Source: an uncultured Victivallales bacterium (lineage in GTDB: Bacteria > Verrucomicrobiota > Lentisphaeria > Victivallales > UBA1829). From it: a DNA stretch of 64,000 bases. Shown here in pieces: positions 1-9,057 of this stretch (positions are counted from its first letter, which is position 1; each line of letters opens with the position of its first letter). The stretch is from positions 62,001 to 126,000 of the forward strand of contig CALXSJ010000003.1 in assembly GCA_944391115.1 (NCBI GenBank), given 5' to 3'. A program made the translations under genes and the position numbers. The notes under the pieces were generated by a model. It was not told the DNA's origin. It did no database searches and worked only from the letters and a program-made list of their open reading frames with translations.

Positions 1-84
1 TGAGCGTTTCCGGTAAATATAACAGGTGCGGCGGCGATTGCAACAGTCCATCCGGGAAGTTTTGAAAAAAAATGCGGATATTTG

Positions 85-113
85 TTGCCATTGCGCCTTT
101 CCCGCGTTATGTT
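85..113 (+). promoter_or_regulatory. Sigma-70-type promoter for the membrane protein gene
   Basis: TTGCCA at 85-90 and TATGTT at 108-113 are separated by exactly 17 bases, about 50 bases before the chosen ATG at 165. Assigned by eye against the TTGACA/TATAAT consensus only. Confidence 0.45.
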
Positions 114-164
114 ACCGTTCTGTATTTCCCTTGCACACAATTACAAAGAGAGAGATGGAAAAGT

Positions 165-863
165 ATGAAAGGATCGGATTTCATCGCCGTCGGATTTATC
201 GTCCTGTATTTCTGCGGGGTTTTCTTTTTTCCTCTGACCGTTTCGCCGGAAGGCGCGGTTGTGCCCGGCAGCCTGTCCGAGGGATTTGCCAACTTCGGGC
301 GCATGACGGGCGCCCACCCGTATCTCATGGGATTTTTCAAAGTCGGGCTGCTTGCGACATTCGGGGAAATGCTGAAGGTGCGCCGCAAAACCGGTTCCTG
401 GAAAGTCCCGCGTCTGTTTGCCCGGTTTGTCGTATGGGGAATCACCGGGCTGGTTTTCTCCTATGTGTTCGCAATGTTTGCCGCCGGCGTCGGCGCCCTG
501 ATGGGCTCTCCTGTCTGGCCTGTCGGAAGTGTGGAGAGAAACACCTGGAGCGCAACGCTGATTTTTGCCGTTTCCACCTCTTTCTGGCAGAACATGATCT
601 TCGCCTATCCCATGATGCTCGGGCATGAATGGTGCAACGAGGTCATCAACAAAAGGCGTTTTGTCGGCGGGGAGGAGTTTCTCGCTTCCATCGACAGGCA
701 CATCTGGGGATCCTTCATCCCGAAGACGATCGTCTTTTTCTGGATTCCCGCGCATACCGTGACATTCTGTCTGCCGCCCGATTACCGCGTGCTGATGAGC
801 GCAGTCCTGAGTCTGGCCCTCGGGTTCATCCTGACGTTCCGCCCGAAACCGGCGAAGCAGTGA
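165..863 (+). CDS. Integral membrane protein of unknown function
   Basis: A 232-residue hydrophobic protein with about five membrane-spanning stretches. These include the region around FIAVGFIVLYFCGVFFF near the N-terminus, a segment ending VFSYVFAMFAAGVGAL, and a C-terminal pair around TIVFFWIPAHTVTFC and AVLSLALGFILTF. The reading frame could begin upstream at 72, but the ATG at 165 follows an AGAGAG-type ribosome binding stretch and gives a normal membrane-protein start, so it is preferred. The invariant-looking core GEMLKVRRKTGSW sits between helices and would face the cytoplasm. I do not recognise a transporter or enzyme motif. It stands alone, convergent with the radical SAM gene 28 bases downstream. 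Confidence 0.75.
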   Translation: MKGSDFIAVGFIVLYFCGVFFFPLTVSPEGAVVPGSLSEGFANFGRMTGAHPYLMGFFKVGLLATFGEMLKVRRKTGSWKVPRLFARFVVWGITGLVFSYVFAMFAAGVGALMGSPVWPVGSVERNTWSATLIFAVSTSFWQNMIFAYPMMLGHEWCNEVINKRRFVGGEEFLASIDRHIWGSFIPKTIVFFWIPAHTVTFCLPPDYRVLMSAVLSLALGFILTFRPKPAKQ

Positions 864-890
864 CGCCGTTCCGCGTGTGAGCGCCGGTTC

Positions 891-2552
891 TCAGATTCCC
901 TTACGGGGTGTTTTCCAGATCCCCGCGGGGCGGTTGATCGCATATCTGCGGTTGAATGCAAACCAGAAGCAGGCGTCTCCGCAGTCCAGACGGAGAAAAC
1001 GGGTCTCTCTCTCCTCCCGCGATGCCGGATCCCCTTCCGCCAAAAGCGCGTCTTCCGGCGGACGTTCCGCTTTCCGCGCCGCCGCGCCGGGTCCGGCTTC
1101 CGGCGGAAATCCGGCCCGGAGCCATTGATATGCCAGAACTTCCCGGGGCAGTTTCCAGTTTCTGCCGGAAAGATAACTTTCCACAAGCAGAAAACGCTTC
1201 TTCAGATCGAAGATGCGTTTCAGGTCCAGTCCGTTCGAGAGGAAAAACGAAAGAAATTCCGGCAGGAAATCCTCTTTTTCCCGGTGAACGGCGCGGATGA
1301 CTTCATGCAGCGCCGGATGGTTGCAGGTCAGATCCAGGAGGCGGGAGAGTTTCCGTGCAAGCAGAATGTCTTCCGCTGACATGGTTCCGGTCCGCATGAC
1401 GTCATACGGGGCTTCCGGCGAAAAAAGAATTCCTGCTTCCGCGGCCTGGCTGCGCAGCGGGGTTCCCGGCAGAACTTTGAGCGTTTCCAGCTGAATTTCC
1501 GCCGCGCCGGTTTCGATCAGGAGCGAGACGTCCCGGAACAGACTGTCCATCGTCTGCCCCGGCAGACCGGCCAGCAGATCCGCATGGGTTTCAAAATTCG
1601 GGCATGAACAGAGAAAGCGCAGTCCGGAGAGGACCTCCTCTGCGCGGCTGTTTCTTCCGATCGCCTTCTGCACATCATCCTCCAGGGATTGAACGCCGGC
1701 CTCCAGATGCAACTGTCCGTGCGGGGCTTCCGCCAGTTCCTTCCGGATTGCGGCGTTCAAATACTGCGGGTGGATTTCCAGATGGAAGCGCAGATCGGGA
1801 AAATCCTGCCGGAAGAGCCGCAGCAGTTCCGCGCCGCGTTCCTGCGGGAGGTTGAACGTGCGGTCCAGCAGACGGATTTCCCGGACGCCTTTTTCCCGCA
1901 GCAAGGCCAGTTCCTCGGCCACGGCGTCAAGGCTTTTGAAACGGAGTTCCGTCCGGCAGCTGGTGCAGTAGGCGCATCCCATCGGACAGCCTCGCGAAGT
2001 TTCCATCTGGACAAACGGCCTGTCCGTTCGGAAGAACGGGTCAGCGGCCGGCGGGATCGAGTGTTCCCATGTCTTGAAAACGGCGTTCCCCCCGGGAGGC
2101 AGAATCCGCCCCGCATTTTCCATTGCAGGGAAACGCTTCAGAAATTCCGGAAAAAGCGCTTCGCCTTCTCCGCGGAATACGGCCAGAAGAAAGGGGAGGC
2201 GCTTCAGAAGTTCCTCCGCTCCTGCGCCCAGGCATTCGGGACCGCCCGCGGCAATCCGGCAGTCCGGGGCCAGCGTGTGGAAGCGTTCCAGAATGTCAAT
2301 GACGGCGTTCCGGTTGAAGAGATAAAGCGTCGTGCAGAGCAGGTCGCCCCGCATGGCCGCCAGGCGCGCGGCCGTTTCGGCCCGGTCGTCGGCGGCAGTC
2401 GTTTCCAGGGGAATCCATTCCCAATCCGGCAGCTCTCCGCATGCCGCGTGGATCAGCGGCAGGGCAAGCGAGACATGCGAATAGGAACTGTTGACGGAGA
2501 GCCAGAGCAGACGCCGTTTTCCGGGAGACTCTTTTTTGCGGGAATCGAACAT
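891..2552 (-). CDS. B12-binding-domain radical SAM protein (DUF4080-like)
   Basis: A 553-residue protein. The N-terminal half (about 15-165) has the Rossmann-like cobalamin-binding layout found at the front of B12-dependent radical SAM enzymes. A radical SAM core follows, with the cluster motif C189-x3-C193-x2-C196 in RGCPMGCAYC. The C-terminal region from about residue 400 resembles the DUF4080 extension of this subgroup. The frame runs open 53 codons further upstream, but the ATG at 2552 has AAAGGT eight bases before it and the start MFDSRKKESP leads straight into the B12 domain. The substrate cannot be read from the sequence; relatives include methylases and ring-rearranging enzymes. The gene is alone on its strand, so context gives no clue. 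Confidence 0.85.
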   Translation of the reverse strand: MFDSRKKESPGKRRLLWLSVNSSYSHVSLALPLIHAACGELPDWEWIPLETTAADDRAETAARLAAMRGDLLCTTLYLFNRNAVIDILERFHTLAPDCRIAAGGPECLGAGAEELLKRLPFLLAVFRGEGEALFPEFLKRFPAMENAGRILPPGGNAVFKTWEHSIPPAADPFFRTDRPFVQMETSRGCPMGCAYCTSCRTELRFKSLDAVAEELALLREKGVREIRLLDRTFNLPQERGAELLRLFRQDFPDLRFHLEIHPQYLNAAIRKELAEAPHGQLHLEAGVQSLEDDVQKAIGRNSRAEEVLSGLRFLCSCPNFETHADLLAGLPGQTMDSLFRDVSLLIETGAAEIQLETLKVLPGTPLRSQAAEAGILFSPEAPYDVMRTGTMSAEDILLARKLSRLLDLTCNHPALHEVIRAVHREKEDFLPEFLSFFLSNGLDLKRIFDLKKRFLLVESYLSGRNWKLPREVLAYQWLRAGFPPEAGPGAAARKAERPPEDALLAEGDPASREERETRFLRLDCGDACFWFAFNRRYAINRPAGIWKTPRKGI

Positions 2553-2625
2553 GCGCGGGACCTTTCGTTTGCTGCGTGCCCTGTGCTGAAGAATACTATA
2601 CTGTCCGAACGCTTTTTTGCCAGTC
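2522..2625 (-). promoter_or_regulatory. Start region of the radical SAM gene (weak promoter candidate)
   Basis: On the minus strand, CTGGCA and TATAGT occur 18 bases apart about 45-70 bases before the ATG at 2552. The -10 is good and the -35 matches four of six positions. The rest of the 2553-2848 divergent spacer shows no other clear element. Confidence 0.25.
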
Positions 2626-2848
2626 TTTCCGGAGTGTTTTTGCCGGATTGTTCCGCCTTTGTTCCGTTCCGGAGCGGACGGACATGCCGCGCCATTGGAA
2701 AAATGGAACATCGGCTGGTCTCCGAACTTGATTTTTCCGGAAAAGAGTTTAGGTTATAGCTTTTCATGTAAAAAAACAACGGCCCGGGGCATGGAAGGTT
2801 CCGCGGATTTTCCCGGGCTTCAAACTGTTTTCACCGGAGGGAGCGGCC

Positions 2849-4489
2849 ATGCCGATTACGGAAATACTGGAAAACAATGCGAAGCTGTACGGAAACGACG
2901 TCGCGCTCATTGAGATCAATCCGCAGGAACTGGAAAAACGCCATACGACCTGGCGGGAGTATTCCCTGATCGAACCGAGCCGCATCGACGCGTTCCGCAG
3001 CGAAATCACCTGGGGTGAATTCGACCGCCGCGCCAACCGCGTGGCCAATTTCCTGCTGACGAGACGCATCGGGAAGGGGTGCAAAGTGGGCATCCTTCTG
3101 ATGAACTGCCTCGAATGGCTGCCGATTTATTTCGGCATTCTGAAAAGCGGGGCGATGGCGGTTCCGCTCAATTTCCGCTACACCCCGCAGGAGATCAAAT
3201 ACTGCCTGGAGCTGGCCGACGTCGACATCCTGATTTTCGGTCCCGAGTTTGTCGGGCGCATGGAGTCAATCTGCGAAAGCCTGCCGCGCGTGAAATCCAT
3301 GCTCTATGTCGGCGACGACTGCCCCTCCTTCGCCGAACCCTATTACAATCTGGTCTCCTACTGCTCCAGCAAGTCGCCGTCCATCGCGCTCTCCGACACG
3401 GAAGAGGCTGCGATCTATTTTTCCTCCGGAACCACGGGATTTCCCAAGGCGATTGTTCATCCGCACCGCAGTCTGATGCACGCCTGCATTGTCGAGCAGA
3501 AGCATCATCATCAGACGAGGGAAGACACGTTTCTCTGCATTCCGCCGCTCTATCACACCGGCGCCAAAATGCACTGGTTCGGCAGTTTTCTGGTCGGCGG
3601 CAAGGCGGTCCTTCTCAAAGGGGTCAACCCGGAGTGGATTCTCCGTTCCGTTTCGGAGGAGCAGTGCACGATCGTCTGGCTGCTGGTTCCCTGGGCACAG
3701 GACATTCTGGACGCAATCGAGCGCGGCGACATTGAACTTTCCGATTACAAGCTTGACCAGTGGCGGTTGATGCATATCGGCGCGCAGCCGGTTCCGCCGA
3801 GCCTGGTCAAGCGCTGGAAGTCGGTTTTCCCGCATCACGACTACGACACGAACTACGGGCTGAGCGAATCCATCGGTCCCGGCGCGGTGCATCTGGGCAT
3901 TGAGAACGTCGATCACGTCGGCGCGATCGGCGTTGCCGGTTACGGATGGCAGACCAGGATCGTGGACGAGAAGCACAATCCCGTTCCGCGCGGAACCGTC
4001 GGCGAACTCGCCGTCAAGGGCGACGGCGTGATGAACTGCTATTACAAGGATGAAAAGGCCACGAAGGAGGTGCTTGCCGACGGCTGGCTGTTCACCGGCG
4101 ACATGGCCAAGGAGTCCGAGGACGGCTTCATTTATCTGGTCGACCGCAAGAAGGATGTCATCATCACCGGCGGGGAGAATCTTTATCCCGTCCAGATTGA
4201 GGATTACCTCCGGAAGCACGGTGCGGTCAAGGACGTTGCCGTGATCGGTCTGCCGGACGCCCGGCTCGGGGAAATCGCCGCCGCAATCATCGAGGTGAAG
4301 CCCGGGTATACGCTGACCGTGGAGGAGGTTATGAGCTTCTGTCATGACATGCCCCGCTATCAGCGGCCGCGCAGAATCATTTTCGCGGATGTGCCCCGCA
4401 ATCCCACAGGAAAAATCGAAAAGCCGAAGCTGCGGAAGATGTACGGCGCGGACAAGCTGGTCGCCCAGCAGTACGAACTCTCCCGCTGA
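2849..4489 (+). CDS. AMP-forming acyl-CoA synthetase / ligase
   Basis: A 546-residue ANL-superfamily enzyme that adenylates a carboxylic acid and transfers it to CoA. The phosphate-binding loop YFSSGTTGFPKA lies at 190-201. Further on are YGLSE, the DGWLFTGD hinge-region motif, GGENLYP, and the catalytic lysine K522 in NPTGKIEK. Length is normal for medium/long-chain or aromatic acid CoA ligases. The start is fixed by GGAGGG just upstream of the ATG. There is no signal peptide, so it acts in the cytoplasm. It is monocistronic and followed by a strong terminator. The acyl substrate cannot be told from sequence alone; fatty acid, O-succinylbenzoate-like and aryl acids are all possible in this family. 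Confidence 0.92.
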   Translation: MPITEILENNAKLYGNDVALIEINPQELEKRHTTWREYSLIEPSRIDAFRSEITWGEFDRRANRVANFLLTRRIGKGCKVGILLMNCLEWLPIYFGILKSGAMAVPLNFRYTPQEIKYCLELADVDILIFGPEFVGRMESICESLPRVKSMLYVGDDCPSFAEPYYNLVSYCSSKSPSIALSDTEEAAIYFSSGTTGFPKAIVHPHRSLMHACIVEQKHHHQTREDTFLCIPPLYHTGAKMHWFGSFLVGGKAVLLKGVNPEWILRSVSEEQCTIVWLLVPWAQDILDAIERGDIELSDYKLDQWRLMHIGAQPVPPSLVKRWKSVFPHHDYDTNYGLSESIGPGAVHLGIENVDHVGAIGVAGYGWQTRIVDEKHNPVPRGTVGELAVKGDGVMNCYYKDEKATKEVLADGWLFTGDMAKESEDGFIYLVDRKKDVIITGGENLYPVQIEDYLRKHGAVKDVAVIGLPDARLGEIAAAIIEVKPGYTLTVEEVMSFCHDMPRYQRPRRIIFADVPRNPTGKIEKPKLRKMYGADKLVAQQYELSR

Positions 4490-4507
4490 TCCGTTCTGAT
4501 ACGGCAG

Positions 4508-4544
4508 GCGCCGCACCGGAAAATTCCGGATGCGGCGCTTTTTT
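4508..4544 (+). terminator. Rho-independent terminator of the acyl-CoA synthetase gene
   Basis: GCGCCGCA at 4508-4515 pairs perfectly with TGCGGCGC at 4531-4538. An inner CCGGAA/TTCCGG pairing extends the stem with one bulged A, and a run of six T follows (4539-4544). It begins 19 bases after the stop codon. Confidence 0.9.
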
Positions 4545-4568
4545 CATCTTCTGCCGTCAGAATCGTTT

Positions 4569-6536
4569 TCAGGGAGTGTTCCGCAGCGGAAGTTCCGGAA
4601 TTTTTTCCCGGCGGTTCAGTTCGGCAAGGTCGTCGCGCTGCCAGACTCTCACATAATCGACCTTGAAGTCCATCGGCAGTTTCTCATCCTCGACGATGAA
4701 GCCGCCCCAGCTTCCCATCTGGACGCAGAACTTGAGGTAGATTGCCACTGATGGAACTGCGGGGCTCTCCCAGATTCCGACAGCCTTTCCGTTCATGTAC
4801 CAGGTCATTTTTCCGGGTTCCCAGAGCACTCCGGCGTTGACGTATCCGTCCTTGTCCGCACGGAAGTAGATGCGGCTGTTTCCCGTTTTCTTGTGATTCG
4901 CGCCGTAGCCGTCCCAGTGACAGGCGATGTTGTTGCGGAAGGGGCCGAAACGCGTCGGATGCTCGAAGATGTCGATCTCCGTTCCGCCGTTGACCGTGTT
5001 GCGCCGGTCTTTCCGCGCCGCCTGCCTGCCGTGGTCCGGCATGGCCCAGAACGCGGGCCACAGCCCCACCATGGGGCAGACCCGGACGCGCGCTTCGAAA
5101 TAGCCGTAGCGCTGTGAAAATTTGTCGAACGAGGTCATGGCGCCCGCCGTGTATTCGCGCGTTTCCGGCAGGGTCGGGATGTCGTAAATGGTGCCGCGCT
5201 TCTTTTCCGCGCGGATGTGCAGGAAGCCGTCTCTGACGAAAACGTTGTTCGTGCTGTAACGCTGGAGTTCGTTCGGCTGGAGCGCGGTCCAGGGCAGGCG
5301 CGGCGTCCAGATGCTGCTGTTGAGCTTGTCGCCGTTGAACTCGTCTTCGAGCGTCAGCGTCCATTTGCCTTCGACGGGGGGGCGTTTCCCGACCCACTCC
5401 GGAACGACGTCCGGCGGACTGACCGAACAGACCACTTTCTCAATCACGATTTCGGCATGCCGATCGGTTCTGACCGGACCGACGACCGCGCCGAATGTTT
5501 CATCACTGTAAAATCCGGTTCCGCCGCTTTCCGCCGCGCCTTGGACGCGTTCGCTCGCGGCGTCGGAGATTTTCGCCTTCCCGTCGGATTGCACCTTGCT
5601 GTGCCAGATCTTCGACGCCGCAAAAGGAAGAAGAATTGTTTTTCTCTCGCCCGGCGCAAGAGTTGCCGTGACGCGAGTGCCGCTCGCCGGATCAATGTTG
5701 TTGAAATTGGTCATCTGGCAGTAGACTTCCAGCGCCTCCCTGCCGGGATTGCGGAGCGTGAACTCCGCCTGATCGTAATCCGCCAGGTTCCAGAGCTGTT
5801 TCGGGCCATTGAGGATGACGCCGGGAATCCCGCGTTTCGGATTGGCCGGAAAAATGGCGCGGATGCTTCCGTCCGGATCTTTCCTCACGTATCCCGCGCG
5901 GGGATTGGCATAGCGGTCGAAACGTCCGGATTTGAAGTCCGCAAGAACGCCGTTTTCCGGCTTGACCAGAACCGCCTGCCAGGCGGGACGGTCCCCGGGA
6001 CTTCCTGCTGCCTTGATGGAATCAATCCGCAGATCGAAAGGTTTTTTCAGAGCATACAGATAGAAAAACACCTGGGAAATCCGTGTCGTGTCGAGAATAT
6101 AGTTGCGTCCGTATCCGTTGTTTGTGAAATAGAGGCGGACGATGGCGCTGCTTTTCGGTGGAATATCGCCGAACGTGAGGTTCTGTGTCCGTCGCGTAAG
6201 CCCGCTGCAGTCGTCCACGCGCATCCAGACACGGAGTTTTTCCTCGTTCGGATTGTAGACCTTTGCTTCGATTGTTCCGTATTTCGAAAGATCCCAGCCT
6301 CCCTCCGGCGCCACCAGAGCGCCTCCGGGCCACAGGGTGTCCCCGGGGGTTGCCGTGAACAGCACAGCCTTCCCGTTTTCGCCGTCCACGACGCGGAATG
6401 CGGCGTTCTTCTGACCGATCGCGGCAAATGACTGGAGAATGCCGGGGCGGCTGAAATCGTCCAGTTCCTTCGGAGGTTCGGCCGCGGCGGCAAGCATCGC
6501 GGCGAAGGCAAGAATCAGAGTTCCATAGTGTTTCAT
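4569..6536 (-). CDS. Secreted GH16-family glycoside hydrolase
   Basis: A 655-residue exported protein. Residues 1-19 form a signal peptide ending in an alanine-rich cleavage region. Residues 20-380 are beta-rich and resemble tandem carbohydrate-binding or galactose-binding-like domains. Residues about 390-640 are a GH16 jelly roll starting LEDEFNG, with the catalytic signature EIDIFE, in which E520 would be the nucleophile and E525 the acid/base. GH16 enzymes cleave beta-1,3/1,4-glucans, agar, carrageenan or porphyran; the sequence does not decide which. AGAAGGAT precedes the ATG. The gene is last in the unit LacI, pseudopilin, GH16, with a copy of the hairpin repeat between it and the pseudopilin gene. 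Confidence 0.9.
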   Translation of the reverse strand: MKHYGTLILAFAAMLAAAAEPPKELDDFSRPGILQSFAAIGQKNAAFRVVDGENGKAVLFTATPGDTLWPGGALVAPEGGWDLSKYGTIEAKVYNPNEEKLRVWMRVDDCSGLTRRTQNLTFGDIPPKSSAIVRLYFTNNGYGRNYILDTTRISQVFFYLYALKKPFDLRIDSIKAAGSPGDRPAWQAVLVKPENGVLADFKSGRFDRYANPRAGYVRKDPDGSIRAIFPANPKRGIPGVILNGPKQLWNLADYDQAEFTLRNPGREALEVYCQMTNFNNIDPASGTRVTATLAPGERKTILLPFAASKIWHSKVQSDGKAKISDAASERVQGAAESGGTGFYSDETFGAVVGPVRTDRHAEIVIEKVVCSVSPPDVVPEWVGKRPPVEGKWTLTLEDEFNGDKLNSSIWTPRLPWTALQPNELQRYSTNNVFVRDGFLHIRAEKKRGTIYDIPTLPETREYTAGAMTSFDKFSQRYGYFEARVRVCPMVGLWPAFWAMPDHGRQAARKDRRNTVNGGTEIDIFEHPTRFGPFRNNIACHWDGYGANHKKTGNSRIYFRADKDGYVNAGVLWEPGKMTWYMNGKAVGIWESPAVPSVAIYLKFCVQMGSWGGFIVEDEKLPMDFKVDYVRVWQRDDLAELNRREKIPELPLRNTP

Positions 6537-6607
6537 TTCTGCATCCTTCTTTTTATTGGTCTATGGATTTTGCAAGGAACAGTCCCTGTGCGGAGCACGT
6601 GCTTGTA

Positions 6608-6712
6608 TCGGGGATTTCTCCTCCGGCGGGCGGCTTGCGCCGCCGGGGCGCGGCAGGGCTCACAGGAAAGCTCGAAGCAGTTTTTGCGATGCGATGCATC
6701 GCGGGATTAATC
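6608..6712 (-). repeat. Multi-hairpin dispersed repeat, copy 0
   Basis: Read on the minus strand, this holds hairpin GCGATGC-ATC-GCATCGC, then a GC-rich second element, then GGCGGC-GCAA-GCCGCC, then GCCGGAGGAG followed by AAATCCCC. The same order and the same AAATCCCC tail occur in the copies near 31.6 and 31.8 kb. It lies between the pseudopilin and GH16 genes, so it would be transcribed within that mRNA. Confidence 0.7.
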
Positions 6713-6740
6713 CAATTTTTTTTAATGAAATGCACATTCT

Positions 6741-7496
6741 TCAGTATCCGCTGGCCAGATTCCAGTAGGTCTCGTATGCGGCATTGGAGGCGCCGTCCCA
6801 GATTTCATTGCTGGACATCTGCGCGACGTGTCCATCGTAAAATGCAGTGTTGACCTGTTTGTTATGGCGGTAGAAAACTTTCTGAAGATCGCTTGGAACA
6901 CTGCCCCAGTTCATGAGTTCGTCCTTGCCGAATGTTGTAGTCGGATCCGCCTCCTGAATGCGGCAACCGCCGTTCAGTGCGTCGATGAAATCCACTTTTT
7001 TGGATGGCGATTGGAGTTTTCCCGGTTTGACAGCACGGACTTTCGGATTCAGCCACTGATAATTGAGCGGCGTAATATTGCGCCCGTAGGAATTTTTCGG
7101 AGAGGCGAAATTGCTGTATTGCCTATAATAATCGCTGTCATTTTCTATGCCGTAATGGTAAGCCCGCGACTTCGGGCAGAGAAACCGTTTTGCGCAGTTC
7201 TGTTTTTCCGTCGGCATCAGTTCGATACCGGTCATCTCCATGTAAAAGGTGTTCTGATACCACCAGCTGCCTGTGATGTAGCTGCTGTCATCGCAGTAAA
7301 CTACGGGAACACTGACCCCGAAATCCACGGAATAGAGATGCGTTCCCTGTGAAAAGAATTTGATATTGTTGATGCAGGTGGTCTGTTTGGCGCGGTCGCG
7401 CGCCTGATTCAATGCGGGCATGAGAAGCGCAGCCAGAATCGCGATGATCGAAATTACGACAAGAAGCTCGATCAGTGTGAAAAAATCTCTTTTCAT
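6741..7496 (-). CDS. Pseudopilin-like protein with H-X9-DG motif (cassette A)
   Basis: A 251-residue protein starting MKRDF then [17 protein letters not shown], the class III (prepilin-type) N-terminus with the conserved Glu at mature position 5. The residue before the would-be cleavage site is Phe, not Gly. After one membrane helix the rest is a soluble domain carrying H211-x9-DG ([14 protein letters not shown]), the prepilin-processing-associated H-X9-DG motif. Such proteins are greatly expanded in Lentisphaerae and Planctomycetes; their role is not established. Its ATG lies three bases after the LacI stop codon, so the two are translationally coupled. GH16 follows in the same direction. 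Confidence 0.9.
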   Translation of the reverse strand: MKRDFFTLIELLVVISIIAILAALLMPALNQARDRAKQTTCINNIKFFSQGTHLYSVDFGVSVPVVYCDDSSYITGSWWYQNTFYMEMTGIELMPTEKQNCAKRFLCPKSRAYHYGIENDSDYYRQYSNFASPKNSYGRNITPLNYQWLNPKVRAVKPGKLQSPSKKVDFIDALNGGCRIQEADPTTTFGKDELMNWGSVPSDLQKVFYRHNKQVNTAFYDGHVAQMSSNEIWDGASNAAYETYWNLASGY

Positions 7497-7499
7497 TCC

Positions 7500-8588
7500 T
7501 TATCTCCGTGGATCGCCGTGCTTCCGGCGACTGGGTTTCTGTTTGACGGCGCCGTCTGCCTCCTCCGCCATTGCGGGAGGAGCGGCGGACCGCCGGATTT
7601 TGATTGAAACGGGCATGATGATCTCACGGGGCGCCGTGTCCCCGGAAAGCAGAAGATCAATTGCGCTTTCACACATGTGCACATAGGGCGGCGCAACGGA
7701 CGTGAGCGGCGGTGCGGAGAGCTGATCGGTCGGCAGGTTGCCGAATCCGACGACGGAGAGATCGTCCGGCACCCGCAGTCCGCAGCGCCAGGCTGCGCGA
7801 AGAGTCACCATGGCGCTTTCGTCGCAGTTGCAGACGAATGCCGTCGGGCGGGCGGAAGAATGCAGAATGTCGCAGACCGCCGTTTCGGAACGCTCGAAGA
7901 CATCGACGGGCTGGTGGTTGTCCGTGTTGCAGAGACATCCTTTCAGGTTTCCCGCGGATGCCTCGACTGCATCCAGAAAACCCTGTCTGCGGCGTCTGGT
8001 GAACGGCTGGAAATCCTCGAAGGCGATGTAGGTGAGTCTGCGATGCCCGAGACTGGCAAGATATTCCACTGCCTGGCGCATGCCGTCGCGGTCGTCCGCA
8101 ACCACAGAGGGCAGGGGAGGGGTGTCAAACGCGCTGTCAAGCAGGATGACAGGAATGCCGGCGGGCAGAAGTTTCTCGTGAAGTTCCTCTGCTTTCGCAA
8201 GATCGCGTGTCCGGAGCAGAACGCCGCACATGCGGTAAGCCTGGCAGGTATGCGCCAGTTCCGTCACGGACGAGCGGGAGGACAGCAGCTTGATCGAATA
8301 ATCGCGCTCGGTCGCATAGCGGACTGTTGCGGAAATCAGCTGGCAGACGCTGATTGCAACCTCTTCGGCGACATCGAATCCGATGCAGCCGATAATCCGG
8401 CTTTTCCCTTTGGCGACCGATGTGGCGAGTTCGTTCTGGCAGTAGCCGAGTTCAAGGGCGACGCTTTTGACCTTCCTGCGTGTTTCGTCGCTGATGTTGA
8501 CGCCTTTGATGTAGCGGTTGTTCAACACCAGGGAAACGGTCGTCCGGCTGACCGCCGCCGCCCTTGCAATGTCTGCCATGGATACCAT
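7500..8588 (-). CDS. LacI-family transcriptional regulator (cassette A)
   Basis: A 362-residue regulator. Residues 1-60 are the LacI helix-turn-helix and hinge (MADIARAAAVSRTTVSLVLNN). The rest is a periplasmic-binding-protein-like sensor domain ending in a basic tail. The ATG at 8588 has AAGGTT upstream; a second Met four codons later is an alternative. It sits at the head of the unit regulator, pseudopilin, GH16 and divergent to the secreted esterase. A consensus promoter and an ATAAC-N4-GTTAT operator lie just upstream, and a second near-identical operator lies at the esterase promoter. It is therefore likely an autoregulated local repressor controlling both directions in response to a glycan-derived sugar. 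Confidence 0.92.
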   Translation of the reverse strand: MVSMADIARAAAVSRTTVSLVLNNRYIKGVNISDETRRKVKSVALELGYCQNELATSVAKGKSRIIGCIGFDVAEEVAISVCQLISATVRYATERDYSIKLLSSRSSVTELAHTCQAYRMCGVLLRTRDLAKAEELHEKLLPAGIPVILLDSAFDTPPLPSVVADDRDGMRQAVEYLASLGHRRLTYIAFEDFQPFTRRRRQGFLDAVEASAGNLKGCLCNTDNHQPVDVFERSETAVCDILHSSARPTAFVCNCDESAMVTLRAAWRCGLRVPDDLSVVGFGNLPTDQLSAPPLTSVAPPYVHMCESAIDLLLSGDTAPREIIMPVSIKIRRSAAPPAMAEEADGAVKQKPSRRKHGDPRR

Positions 8589-8670
8589 ATTGCAGGAACC
8601 TTTTCCCTTCTGCCTTTTTGCGGCCAGGACCGGAACAAGGCGGAATGCCGCATATCGTTACGCCTTATAA

Positions 8671-8684
8671 ATAACTCGCGTTAT
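8671..8684. promoter_or_regulatory. LacI-type operator at the regulator promoter
   Basis: ATAACTCGCGTTAT is an inverted repeat ATAAC/GTTAT around a central CG, the usual LacI-family layout. It overlaps the expected transcription start of the lacI-like gene. The same pattern recurs at 8978-8991. Confidence 0.75.
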
Positions 8685-8687
8685 TAT

Positions 8688-8715
8688 ATTATAATCATAA
8701 AATAAAAATTGTCAA
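8688..8715 (-). promoter_or_regulatory. Consensus promoter of the LacI-pseudopilin-GH16 unit
   Basis: On the minus strand, TTGACA (8715-8710) and TATAAT (8693-8688) are both perfect, 16 bases apart. The operator at 8671-8684 begins just downstream, so bound repressor would block initiation. Confidence 0.8.
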
Positions 8716-8751
8716 GATCCTTTCCCTAAAAAAATATTTTTTCCTCTTTAG

Positions 8752-8775
8752 AAATTTTTCGCCGCAGAAAAATTT
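8752..8775. other. A/T-rich hairpin inside the divergent spacer
   Basis: AAATTTTTC and GAAAAATTT flank GCCGCA in the 469-base spacer 8589-9057. Apart from this hairpin, the promoters and the two operators, I see nothing else in the spacer. Confidence 0.35.
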
Positions 8776-8974
8776 TCCGCCGAATCAACCCCAAAGCGGG
8801 AAAACTTCCTCTCCCTTCCTGATTTTTGAGTTGAATCAATACTGGAATCCGGAACGAAATTTCCATTCCCGCAGCAGGAGATTCCTGGCGCAGATTTCCA
8901 GCAGAAGAAAATTTACGGAGAGAAAACGACGGAACGGATGTAAGGAAAAATCAATAAAAAGATCAAAATTTTTC

Positions 8975-9002
8975 TTGATAACACGAGTTATTGGGATACA
9001 GT
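8975..9002 (+). promoter_or_regulatory. Esterase promoter with embedded LacI-type operator
   Basis: TTGATA (8975-8980) and TACAGT (8997-9002) are 16 bases apart. The operator ATAACACGAGTTAT at 8978-8991 overlaps the -35 and spacer, a position suited to repression. It differs from the site at 8671-8684 only in two of the four central bases. Confidence 0.6.
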
Positions 9003-9057
9003 AATGATGCATGAAAAAATGCCGTTTCAACATTTAAAACTGAAATCAGGAGGAAAA

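Noticed and set aside
4893-6431. Plus-strand frames opposite GH16
   Set aside because: Antisense to the GH16 coding region, without ribosome binding sites or recognisable domains.
8942-9057. ATG at 9004 as the esterase start
   Set aside because: It would place 18 extra residues before the signal peptide and lacks a ribosome binding site, while GGAGG fits the ATG at 9058.
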